Assembly: GCA_031267795.1 (NCBI GenBank)
Contig: JAIRYK010000003.1
Span: forward strand, 1 to 50,415
Length of the DNA stretch: 50,415 nt
Direction of reading: 5' to 3'
DNA from: Candidatus Endomicrobiellum devescovinae
Lineage (GTDB): Bacteria; Elusimicrobiota; Endomicrobiia; Endomicrobiales; Endomicrobiaceae
Shown here: positions 1 through 6,826 of the stretch, in pieces
Position numbering within the stretch: the first letter of the stretch is position 1
Layout of the letters: each line of letters begins with the position of its first letter
Made by a program: the position numbers and the translations under genes
The notes under the pieces: model-generated
Seen by the model: the letters and a program-made list of their open reading frames with translations, nothing else
Databases searched by the model: none
What the model was told of the DNA's origin: nothing

Positions 1-35
1 AGGGCTAGAAGTATAAAGTATAGATGGGATATGAG

Positions 36-68
36 AAATGGCATAACTTTATGTTATACTTGCCATTT
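36..68 (+). promoter_or_regulatory. Extended -10 promoter inside an inverted repeat (operator candidate)
   Basis: An extended -10 element TGTTATACT lies at 52-60 without a convincing -35. It sits inside an inverted repeat whose 8-base arms are perfect: AAATGGCA at 36-43 and TGCCATTT at 61-68. Inner arms TAAC (44-47) and GTTA (53-56) extend the symmetry. A dimeric repressor bound here would cover the -10 element. The expected transcription start is near 67, giving a leader of roughly 33 nt to the ATG at 100. Confidence 0.55.
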
Positions 69-80
69 GTACAAAATCCA

Positions 81-96
81 TACGGAAAGTTCCGTA
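81..96 (+). promoter_or_regulatory. Palindrome overlapping the ribosome-binding site of the 50-codon gene
   Basis: TACGGAAAGTTCCGTA has perfect 7-base arms around two central bases. The only plausible Shine-Dalgarno (GGAAAG, 84-89) for the ATG at 100 lies inside it. As RNA it can form a 6-bp hairpin with a four-base loop that would hide the SD. As DNA it could be a second operator just downstream of the promoter. Confidence 0.45.
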
Positions 97-99
97 GAA

Positions 100-252
100 A
101 TGGTTCTTTATCTTTTGAAACAAGCTCAGCTGAACGAAATACTAACTGCCCAAGAAGCAAACGAGATAATCTACAATGACAATTGTAAGGATTATAGTAA
201 AGACAGAGCATTTTTAGAGGGCGTTAGAACTTACTTGGTTGAGGAAGTTTAG
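100..252 (+). CDS. Small phage protein, unknown function (50 aa)
   Basis: The frame is open from an ATG at 31, but that start would translate through the promoter and inverted repeat at 36-68. The ATG at 100, with GGAAAG ten bases upstream, is therefore preferred. The product is acidic and probably helical (residues 1-25 are rich in Leu, Gln, Glu and Ala), with no recognised domain. It is the first gene of a short transcription unit leading into the replisome organiser (stop at 252, next start at 284). The size and promoter-proximal position would suit an early regulator or adaptor, but nothing in the sequence shows this. Confidence 0.5.
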   Translation: MVLYLLKQAQLNEILTAQEANEIIYNDNCKDYSKDRAFLEGVRTYLVEEV

Positions 253-283
253 ATACGGAGTATGAGAGGCGGGGAGAGAAGAA

Positions 284-1246
284 ATGGCGCGTAACAGAAT
301 GATAAAGCCAGAGTTTTGGAAAGATGAAAAGACAGGAAGTTTGTCAGATAGAGGGAAATTGCTTTTCATAGGGATGTTAAACATAGCGGACGATTGCGGG
401 ATATTGAGATATAACGCTCCAATTTTGCGTTCTGAAATTTTTGTTTATTGCGACATAACAAAAACAGAGATAGAAGAGCTTATGGAAGAAATAGAGAAAG
501 CGGAGCTAATCCAAGTGTATCAAGGTAAAGACGAGGAACAAAAGTATTGCATAATAAAGAACTTTTTGAAACATCAGCAAATAGCAAAGCCAACGAAATC
601 AAAGCTGCTCAAACCTGATAATTTTGAAAATATTTTAAGAGAAATAGTTGAGTATTCGGCATATGCGGAAAAGCTATTACAAGAGGAGTACGGTAGTACT
701 ACAGTAGGGGTAGAGGAGGAGTATGGTAGTAGTACTGCGCAAAGGAAGTTAAAAGAAGAAAAGGGAAGTGTGAAGGGAAAGGAAACAGAGCCAAAGGGAA
801 CAGAGAACGACAAAACGGATATTTCTTTTGGGGATATTGTGGATAACTCAAAAACAGCAAAAACGACAACGGATTTTGGGGAGGGGGAAAGGCAAGGAAC
901 GGCAAACGACCTAACGGCAAAAACGGCTAACGACTTGCATTTACGGGAAAACCAAAAGGCAACGGCTGCTGCGTCTCCCTTAGCAAGACCTGAGGTAATC
1001 AGGTCAACGAGTGTGGAAACGTTCAAGGCTCGGGTGGAGTATGCGAAAAGTTTGGGGATAGAGGAAAGCGTAGCGAGGCGGATATGCAACTTAGCGCAGA
1101 GTGAAAAGTTTGCGTTATGCGAAATGCATTACAAAGGGTTTGCGGGCAAGAGAGGGAAAGAGGTGAAGGAAGCGTTTAATCTGCTCAAATTTCTTGCTAA
1201 AAGCGGTAAAAATCCAAGCGGACTAAAGCATATAAATTCCAGTTAA
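284..1246 (+). CDS. Phage replisome organiser / replication initiation-like protein
   Basis: The N-terminal ~110 residues have the pattern of phage replication proteins with a winged-helix domain: a start of the type RMIKPEFWKDEK, then LLFIGMLNIADDCG and a later FLKHQQIAKPTKSK. Such proteins bind the phage origin and help load helicase. Residues ~125-250 are a low-complexity linker rich in Glu, Lys, Thr and Gly. The C-terminal ~70 residues (from about VETFKARVEYAK) form a second, possibly helicase- or loader-contacting, helical domain. A strong SD (GGGGAGAG) precedes the ATG. The gene sits upstream of the late control region, as expected for an early replication gene. The family assignment is from memory of motif patterns, not from a search. 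Confidence 0.65.
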   Translation: MARNRMIKPEFWKDEKTGSLSDRGKLLFIGMLNIADDCGILRYNAPILRSEIFVYCDITKTEIEELMEEIEKAELIQVYQGKDEEQKYCIIKNFLKHQQIAKPTKSKLLKPDNFENILREIVEYSAYAEKLLQEEYGSTTVGVEEEYGSSTAQRKLKEEKGSVKGKETEPKGTENDKTDISFGDIVDNSKTAKTTTDFGEGERQGTANDLTAKTANDLHLRENQKATAAASPLARPEVIRSTSVETFKARVEYAKSLGIEESVARRICNLAQSEKFALCEMHYKGFAGKRGKEVKEAFNLLKFLAKSGKNPSGLKHINSS

Positions 1247-1290
1247 AAATTATCCCACAAAAAGTTAAAGATTGACGGTAAAAATGGGAC

Positions 1291-1319
1291 TTGACAAAGT
1301 TTTTTTGCTTTGCTAAAAT
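1291..1319 (+). promoter_or_regulatory. Near-consensus sigma-70 promoter (candidate late promoter)
   Basis: TTGACA (1291-1296) is separated by 17 bases from TAAAAT (1314-1319), and TGC immediately before the -10 makes it an extended -10 as well. This is the strongest promoter I can see in the phage block. It lies in the 249-bp gap between the replication gene and the terminase genes, the usual place for a late promoter. Transcription would start near 1326. Confidence 0.75.
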
Positions 1320-1325
1320 TGCTTT

Positions 1326-1404
1326 CGTTTGAGCATGTAGAACGGCAAATTAAAATCATTAAAAAAATAAAAGAATCTGTTGAGATTGCGGGTTCTTTTT
1401 TTTA
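1326..1404 (+). ncRNA. Predicted short terminated leader RNA (about 80 nt)
   Basis: The RNA is bounded by the promoter at 1291-1319 and the intrinsic terminator at 1369-1413, and I see no open reading frame with an SD in it. The layout matches the short RNA made at the lambda late promoter pR', where an antiterminator lets polymerase pass the terminator. It could equally be an independent phage small RNA. Prediction only; no homology was recognised. Confidence 0.5.
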
Positions 1405-1413
1405 TTTTTTTTT
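1369..1413 (+). terminator. Strong intrinsic terminator upstream of the late operon
   Basis: Stem arms AAAAGAA (1369-1375) and TTCTTTT (1393-1399) merge into a run of eight T, one A, then nine T. An alternative inner hairpin AATCT-gttg-AGATT (1374-1387) competes for the same bases. Because of the A-rich 5' side, the element could also work on the minus strand. It lies between the promoter and terS, so late expression needs read-through, antitermination or another promoter. Confidence 0.7.
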
Positions 1414-1443
1414 CGCCAAAAAAGAAGCGAGTTTTAAATTAAT

Positions 1444-1477
1444 TTTTCCCGTTTCAAACGGTGTCTAAACGGGAAAA
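1444..1477 (+). promoter_or_regulatory. Leader stem with two mutually exclusive pairings upstream of terS
   Basis: TTTTCCCGTTT (1444-1454) is perfectly complementary to AAACGGGAAAA (1467-1477). The same left arm can instead pair locally as CCGTTT-c-AAACGG (1449-1461). Copies of the 9-mer AAGCGAGTT flank the structure at 1425-1433 and 1482-1490. The terS start is 19 nt beyond the right arm. Possible roles are an RNA switch, an antitermination site, or a protein-binding array of AAACGG half-sites. Confidence 0.45.
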
Positions 1478-1495
1478 TAATAAGCGAGTTAAACG

Positions 1496-1879
1496 ATGGA
1501 AACCCAGAAAAATAAATCTTCATTTTCTTCACAAAATCAGCCTTCTCCACAAGCTAAAAGCGAAGGGTGCAGAAAAAAGTTTTTAATCAAAAATTTTCGG
1601 TCAGAATTTTTTGAAGAATTAATTAATCGCAAATATAGCGACGGGGAAATGACACGGTCAAAGATGTTGGCGCAACTGTCCAAAGCTGTCTGTTGCGAGG
1701 ACGATAGATTCCCTGTAGCCAACGAGCGAGCCAAGTTAATCCTCAACATGATTGAGGTGTTGTCGCCGAAAGATTTTGACATAGAAGATTTTAGCTCCAA
1801 ATTAAGAGTATTTATGGGCGGAAAAGAATATCCGTACGAAGCCAAATTAGCCAATGCGACTAACAGCGAAGCAGAATGA
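1496..1879 (+). CDS. Probable terminase small subunit
   Basis: The 127-aa basic protein lies directly upstream of, and overlaps by 26 nt, the large terminase gene, the standard place for the small subunit that recognises packaging DNA. Residues 1-30 are polar and disordered-looking. Residues ~28-110 are predicted helical (for example FFEELINRKYSDGE and RSKMLAQLSKAV). I recognise no small-terminase signature by sequence, so the call rests on position and size. The SD is poor, and the hairpin just upstream may affect initiation. Confidence 0.5.
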   Translation: METQKNKSSFSSQNQPSPQAKSEGCRKKFLIKNFRSEFFEELINRKYSDGEMTRSKMLAQLSKAVCCEDDRFPVANERAKLILNMIEVLSPKDFDIEDFSSKLRVFMGGKEYPYEAKLANATNSEAE

Positions 1880-3230
1880 GGCTCTGGAGCTAATTACAAG
1901 CAAAGATGTTAAGCATGCCTTGTTGTACGGCGGTGCGCAATCAGCAAAGACGTATGTAGCGTTGTACGCAGTGTTGGTGAGAGCTTTAGCAGTCCCTAAT
2001 AGCGTGCATGCGATATGCAGATTGAGGTTGGTGGATTTGAGGTCAGCGATATTGTTGACAAAATTTCCAGAAGTCGTAAGACATAGATTTGGCGAGCTTG
2101 CTGACGAGAAAAGAATTTTTCATTATATTTATTCTTACCCATCGTACGTCTCGCTCCCGAATAATTCAAAAATATTTTTTATCGGGCTAGAAGATAATCG
2201 TGGTTTTGATAAGATTTTGTCGCCGAGTTATAGCACGGTGATGATAGACGAAGCGAGCGAAATACCGTACGGTGCGTACAGCAAATTGCTGACGAGATTA
2301 AGTCAAAAGAATAGATTAAAGAAAGTATCAATATGCACGTTAAATCCGACGACAAAAAGGCACTGGACGTACCACTTGTTCTTTGAAGGCAAAAATCCAG
2401 TTGATAAAAAAGAAGTTTCAGCAATAAAAACGTACGCAAAATTGCAGATGAACCCTGTAGACAACTTGGACAATCTGCCCGACGATTACATTGAAATGTT
2501 AGAGTCATTGCCCGAGCAAGACAAAGAACGGTTCTTGTACGGGAGGTATAGCGACAATTTGGATAACTCCATATTTGGCGTGCAGATTAAGGAAGCCGAA
2601 AAAGAAGGACGGTTTGACGATAATCTACTTCCAGATCCAGAATTGCCGTTTTATGCTGTTTTTGATTTAGGCATGAATGATGCGACAACTTGTTGGATTG
2701 TGCAATTTGCAAAAAACCATATAAAAGTGATTGCTTGCAAAGAATGGGTATCGGTCTCAATACTTGATGTATTTAAGACGTGGCTTAATTGTTTTGAACA
2801 CAAAGTTGCTGGAGTTTATCTGCCTCACGACGCAAAACATAGATGGGTAGGCGATGGGCGTACTGTAGAACAAATGCTATTGAGGTATATCTCATTTTTG
2901 CCCGAAGACAAACGGTTCTTTGTACAAATTCTTAAACGAGTTGATCACAAGTGGCAACTTATCAACATGGCGAGAGTCTTTTTTAAGAAGCTCTATTTTA
3001 ACAGCCAAATGTGTGCTGAAGGTATAGAAGCCTTAAGGGAATATAAATACGAGAAAAATGAGACGCTGGGCGTGTTTAAGAATGAGCCAAAACACGATTG
3101 GGCGTCGCATGGAGCGGATGCGTTGATGTATGCGATACAAGCGTGGCAGTTCATTGCTCAACAAAAAGAAGAGTCGCCGAGAGATCCGAACAAGATTTAT
3201 TTTGACGACTTAATAAAAAATAGGGCATAA
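1854..3230 (+). CDS. terL: Terminase large subunit (packaging ATPase-nuclease)
   Basis: This motor cuts concatemeric DNA and drives it into the prohead through the portal. The ATPase domain carries Walker A GGAQSAKT (26-33), Walker B VMIDEASE (129-136) and a coupling motif CTLNPTT (161-167). The RNase-H-like nuclease domain has the expected acidic residues: D271 in FDLGMND, D326 in PHDAK and D422 in HGADAL. At 458 aa it is of normal length for the family. The start overlaps the preceding gene, and the start of type LTAKQNEALELI is characteristic of this family. The portal gene begins one base after the stop. Confidence 0.95.
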   Translation: MRLTAKQNEALELITSKDVKHALLYGGAQSAKTYVALYAVLVRALAVPNSVHAICRLRLVDLRSAILLTKFPEVVRHRFGELADEKRIFHYIYSYPSYVSLPNNSKIFFIGLEDNRGFDKILSPSYSTVMIDEASEIPYGAYSKLLTRLSQKNRLKKVSICTLNPTTKRHWTYHLFFEGKNPVDKKEVSAIKTYAKLQMNPVDNLDNLPDDYIEMLESLPEQDKERFLYGRYSDNLDNSIFGVQIKEAEKEGRFDDNLLPDPELPFYAVFDLGMNDATTCWIVQFAKNHIKVIACKEWVSVSILDVFKTWLNCFEHKVAGVYLPHDAKHRWVGDGRTVEQMLLRYISFLPEDKRFFVQILKRVDHKWQLINMARVFFKKLYFNSQMCAEGIEALREYKYEKNETLGVFKNEPKHDWASHGADALMYAIQAWQFIAQQKEESPRDPNKIYFDDLIKNRA

Positions 3231-3231
3231 A

Positions 3232-5820
3232 ATGCCAAATAAAAAAGAACTAACATCCGACGAGAAAAAGCACGAAGGCGATATTTGGCTAAACAGAATT
3301 ATAAACTCTCGTAATTATGAAAACGTTTATAGACGACAAGCCTATGCTTCTTACAAGTTTTACAATAGAAATTATAACGACGTGTATGTATATGAAGACG
3401 TGCCAGCAAAATTTAAAGATGTTGACGAGAGAATAGAAAAGTTTACTTCCAAGAATAACAGATCAAATATATATTACGCAAATATAGAAACATTACTTGC
3501 GTTAGTTCTGCCGCAAATTCCAAGCATAAAAGTTTATCTTAACAATTCGAGAGATTACGAGCCTACTAAAGCGAATCAGTTTTACGATTTAGCGATAGGC
3601 GTATTAGAAGATGTGTCGAACTATTTTATCAAAAAGAGTTTAACGAAGGACACGTTTAAAAAATTCAAATTAGACCATTTCATTACAGGGCGCGGCGTTT
3701 TGTGGGTTGACCATTATGAAATTGCCGACGAGAAAACTGGAACGAGAAAAATGGTAGTTAGCATAGATAACGTAAGTTGGCTGAACTTTGCATACGATCC
3801 CAAGTTAACTTGGGAAGAAGTTAGGTGGGTAGCCAGACGACAATATCTAAATAAAGCGAAGTTGCAGACGTTGTATCCTGAAGGTGATTTTGAAGATTTT
3901 AATTTTACGTCCAACCCTTATATCAACTTGCAAGGCGATGATGTGTATCCAGAAATAGACACTACGTATTTGGCGTCTGGCGGAAAATATGCGGAAGTTT
4001 GGGAAATCTGGGATAAGTTTACAAAGAAGAAGATTGTTGTTTCCCCGCAAGCAGCAGATAAAATTATAGGTTTAGAAGAGGTTGTAAACGTTCCCGACGA
4101 AATGTTCTTTCCGACGGCGCAACCACCTTTGACGATAAAAAACGGATTAGACCTAAGACCGACTGCGGAATTGTGGAATTATTTTCACGAGTTAAGACAA
4201 CTCAATTTCATATCACTAAGAAAAGAACAATTGCTTAGAAGTTTGATGTTAAAAGGATTTATATCTGCGGCAAACAGCGACGCCATACAACGCATTAACA
4301 ATGCTAGAGACGGCGACATAGTTGCTATACAAAGTTTTGATCCAGAACATCCTGAGGTTATTTATTACGTCGATAACAAACCGAAAGTAGAGATGTTGCA
4401 GATTTTAACACAGGAACATAATGCGTTAAAAGATGCAATATACGAGATATCTGGAATAAGCGACCAGATGAGAAACGTAGCTGCTCAATCCGACTCGGCA
4501 AGCGACGAGCAGAGCGCAACCGAGATAAAAACTAAAACGTTGTTTGGTTCTAGGCGATTAAGAGAAAAGCAAGATATTATAGCTCAATATTTGTGCAAAA
4601 TTTATGAAATAATAATTTTTAGGATTTGCAATTCTGCGAACGTAGAAACGTTGCAAGAGATAACAAATTTAAATATACCTTTTTCAAATGCTGACGAGAT
4701 ACAGGCGTTGATGCAGCAAAAACAGCAGATACAGATGCAGCAATCTAGTCAAGGCGGCTTTGCTCAGCCAACCACTCTTGGCGGGGCGTCGTTACGAGGC
4801 ATGCAGCCGCAACAGCCTCAGCCTCCGCAGACGCAGCAGGGGGCAGAACCTCCTAATGAACAGTTTAGCAACGGTATGTCTGGCGAGCAGGGGCAGGAAG
4901 ATAATAATCAAGAGCCTATGGCTCAGCAGCAACAGCAGATGCAGGGACAGCCTGACATGCAAGCTCAGGGACAAAATCCCCAGCAAGCAGCGATGCAACA
5001 GCAGCAGCAACAAATTCAACAGCAATTAAGTCAGATTGAAAATAGATTACAGGAATTGAGAGACGCTCCGACGTGGGAAGGGTTGATGAGGTTCTTTTCA
5101 ACTCAAGCATTGTCCCAAATTGCGATTGAAGTTGATTTGGACGATTTAAATAATTTGATGGGAAAGAATCAGCTTAGCCAAGAGTCTTTTGCGGCATCTT
5201 CTCAGTTAATGCAAACGATGACCAATGTAGCGCAGATGGCTATGCAGCAACCTGAATTCGTAGATGTGTTTTGCAATTTGTTAGAAGGCAACTGCGACAC
5301 TAGCTTATATTCACTTTCGCAAAAAAGACAAATCCGAGATTTTACGTCGGCGTTAAAAGCTAAGGTAAAACAGATGCAGGCAAATCCACAACCGCAGCCG
5401 CCAAATCCAGAAGCGATAAAAGCGCAAGCGGCGCAAATGACAGCGCAAGCTAGAATGCAGGAAGCGCAGGGCGAGAGCGCATGGGCTTTGGCGAAAGGGC
5501 AGTTAGCGCAGGTGGAAGCGCAAGAAAAAATGCAGGAAATGCAGCGTGAAGCTGGAGCTGCTAGCGAAGATTTGCAGAAAGGGATGGCAAAGCAGCAAGA
5601 ATTAAATACTAAACATCGGCAAGAAATAGAAAAATTGCAGATGGACATAGAAGCGGCAAACGTAAGGGCAAAAGATAAACTGCAAACTGACACAAATCTT
5701 ATGCAGATGAAAATTCAGGCTGACGACAAACGGTATCAAGATAAAATTAAATCTGACATAATAAAAGAGAAAATGAAAAACGCAGCGAAACAACCCGTTT
5801 TCACAGAAGAAGAGTTTTAA
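3232..5820 (+). CDS. Portal protein with a long Gln-rich C-terminal region
   Basis: Portal dodecamers form the vertex through which DNA enters and leaves the head. The position after terL, the 862-aa length and an N-terminal half with portal-like pattern (residues 1-~460, with NIYYANIETLLALVLPQIPS near residue 80) support the call. Residues ~485-625 are dominated by Gln, Met and Pro. The last ~220 residues form a long Gln/Ala/Lys coiled coil. P22 gp1 also has a helical C-terminal barrel reaching into the head, and this extension could be an equivalent. The Gln tracts consist of mixed CAG and CAA codons, so they are not simple slippage repeats. Confidence 0.8.
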   Translation: MPNKKELTSDEKKHEGDIWLNRIINSRNYENVYRRQAYASYKFYNRNYNDVYVYEDVPAKFKDVDERIEKFTSKNNRSNIYYANIETLLALVLPQIPSIKVYLNNSRDYEPTKANQFYDLAIGVLEDVSNYFIKKSLTKDTFKKFKLDHFITGRGVLWVDHYEIADEKTGTRKMVVSIDNVSWLNFAYDPKLTWEEVRWVARRQYLNKAKLQTLYPEGDFEDFNFTSNPYINLQGDDVYPEIDTTYLASGGKYAEVWEIWDKFTKKKIVVSPQAADKIIGLEEVVNVPDEMFFPTAQPPLTIKNGLDLRPTAELWNYFHELRQLNFISLRKEQLLRSLMLKGFISAANSDAIQRINNARDGDIVAIQSFDPEHPEVIYYVDNKPKVEMLQILTQEHNALKDAIYEISGISDQMRNVAAQSDSASDEQSATEIKTKTLFGSRRLREKQDIIAQYLCKIYEIIIFRICNSANVETLQEITNLNIPFSNADEIQALMQQKQQIQMQQSSQGGFAQPTTLGGASLRGMQPQQPQPPQTQQGAEPPNEQFSNGMSGEQGQEDNNQEPMAQQQQQMQGQPDMQAQGQNPQQAAMQQQQQQIQQQLSQIENRLQELRDAPTWEGLMRFFSTQALSQIAIEVDLDDLNNLMGKNQLSQESFAASSQLMQTMTNVAQMAMQQPEFVDVFCNLLEGNCDTSLYSLSQKRQIRDFTSALKAKVKQMQANPQPQPPNPEAIKAQAAQMTAQARMQEAQGESAWALAKGQLAQVEAQEKMQEMQREAGAASEDLQKGMAKQQELNTKHRQEIEKLQMDIEAANVRAKDKLQTDTNLMQMKIQADDKRYQDKIKSDIIKEKMKNAAKQPVFTEEEF

Positions 5821-5825
5821 TTGCT

Positions 5826-6005
5826 ATGAAAAAAGAAGAAACATTAATAAAATATTACATTTTTGGACTTTTTTTATTGATACTATTGAGTATTATAATA
5901 TGGCTATGCGGATGTAGTTTTGGGCTAAAGGAATTTAGAACAAAAGACATAGTCGAAGATGTAGTTTATTGCGATATAAATCCAGACATTTTTAGTGTAA
6001 AGTAA
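5826..6005 (+). CDS. Small membrane protein / possible lipoprotein (59 aa)
   Basis: A 59-codon frame starts five bases after the portal stop, with GAAGAAGAG as a weak SD inside the portal gene. Residues 1-10 are charged (two Lys, two Glu, then Lys). Residues ~11-27 are a strong membrane segment, followed by LCGC (27-30), which fits a lipobox with Cys30 as the lipidated residue. The remaining ~29 residues are hydrophilic. Position and architecture would suit an outer-spanin-like lysis protein or a superinfection-exclusion lipoprotein. Neither is demonstrated. Confidence 0.5.
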   Translation: MKKEETLIKYYIFGLFLLILLSIIIWLCGCSFGLKEFRTKDIVEDVVYCDINPDIFSVK

Positions 6006-6025
6006 CTTAGTTATAAGGAGAAATA

Positions 6026-6277
6026 ATGAACCTTCAAGAACAGATTTCGGAAAATTTCAAAGCCAAAATAACATACTTAATTGATTCTGCTTGCGATGAG
6101 CTGCAAGCTAATATAGGGGAATTTAACCTAGATGCAAAAATACACCTTAAAATAGCCGATTATGAGATTGATTTCAGCGTAGAGTATCCCTCCCAGCTAT
6201 CCAGCTGTCCCAAAGAAACAAATTGTTTAATTTTAGGCATTAGCGATGAGATACATTCACTAAAAAGGAGGAAGTAA
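6026..6277 (+). CDS. Phage protein of unknown function (83 aa)
   Basis: A good SD (AAGGAG) lies seven bases before the ATG. The product looks alpha/beta: an N-terminal helix (LQEQISENFKAKITYLIDSA), then alternating hydrophobic strands (IHLKIADYEIDFSVEY) and a basic C-terminal tail (SLKRRK). There is no membrane segment and no motif I recognise. It lies between two exported-looking proteins, with one base between its stop and the next start, which points to coexpression. It does not resemble a known capsid or lysis family. Confidence 0.55.
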   Translation: MNLQEQISENFKAKITYLIDSACDELQANIGEFNLDAKIHLKIADYEIDFSVEYPSQLSSCPKETNCLILGISDEIHSLKRRK

Positions 6278-6278
6278 A

Positions 6279-6707
6279 ATGAAAAAATTAAGTGCGATTG
6301 TTTTGGTATTAGGATTGTTTGTAAATATAGGGAATGCTTTTGACTTAGATATTCCTAAAGCAATATTTGGCGGAAATACAGCTTATGAAACAAATCAGAA
6401 CATGATTAAGTCTGCTAAATACTTCGGAGCTGCAGTAGTAGGCGTTGGAAGTTCAGCTTTAATTGTTGCAAAAATGATTGGCGGACGTGGCGTTTCAAAA
6501 GTTCTTAGCGTTAGCGAAAGATTATTTGCTGATTCACGTAGTCCACAAGCACGCCAGGCAAGAACTGAGTATATCCAATTTGGTGTAAATGCTAGAGACA
6601 AAGGATTTGCTTCTAGATCAAAGCTAATCATGTCCAAAGGCGAGACCAACATGCTTTGGGCATCCATTTTAGCACAACAAAATGAGCGTGATGCTCAGCA
6701 GCGATGA
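6279..6707 (+). CDS. Exported phage protein of unknown function (142 aa)
   Basis: Residues 1-20 are a classical signal peptide: MKK, a hydrophobic core, and GNA before a likely cleavage after Ala20. A second hydrophobic stretch (~47-64, rich in Gly, Ala and Val) may be a membrane or glycine-zipper segment. The rest is basic and polar. The SD (AAAGGAGGAAG) is the strongest in this part of the phage. An exported protein inside a head-morphogenesis operon is unusual. Lysis, superinfection exclusion or virion-membrane interaction are possible, but nothing distinguishes them. Confidence 0.6.
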   Translation: MKKLSAIVLVLGLFVNIGNAFDLDIPKAIFGGNTAYETNQNMIKSAKYFGAAVVGVGSSALIVAKMIGGRGVSKVLSVSERLFADSRSPQARQARTEYIQFGVNARDKGFASRSKLIMSKGETNMLWASILAQQNERDAQQR

Positions 6708-6723
6708 ACATACGCAGCTAATT

Positions 6724-6758
6724 GTAGCTAAGTTTGTACGATAGCTTAGCTTAGCTAC
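6724..6758 (+). terminator. Stem-loop after the exported-protein gene (attenuator or processing site)
   Basis: GTAGCTAAG (6724-6732) and CTTAGCTAC (6750-6758) form a perfect 9-bp stem with a 17-base loop. No T run follows, so it is not a classical intrinsic terminator. It separates the three small genes from the scaffold-capsid pair and may tune read-through or RNA processing. Confidence 0.4.
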
Positions 6759-6826
6759 TTAGCGGCGTTTATTTAGGCATATGTATGCATAATTGAAGGG
6801 AATATAGTCAATAAAAGGAACGAGTT

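Noticed and set aside
31-99. Upstream start (ATG at 31) for the first small gene
   Set aside because: It would translate the promoter -10 and both inverted repeats and lacks an SD. The ATG at 100 has GGAAAG at the right distance.
4760-5029. Overlapping 89-codon frame in the portal gene
   Set aside because: Shadow of the Gln-codon-rich region with no SD and no plausible domain; the portal frame is continuous.
4680-5060. Gln-rich DNA in the portal gene as a simple tandem repeat or slippage tract
   Set aside because: CAG and CAA codons are mixed with Met, Pro, Gly and Asn without a fixed unit.
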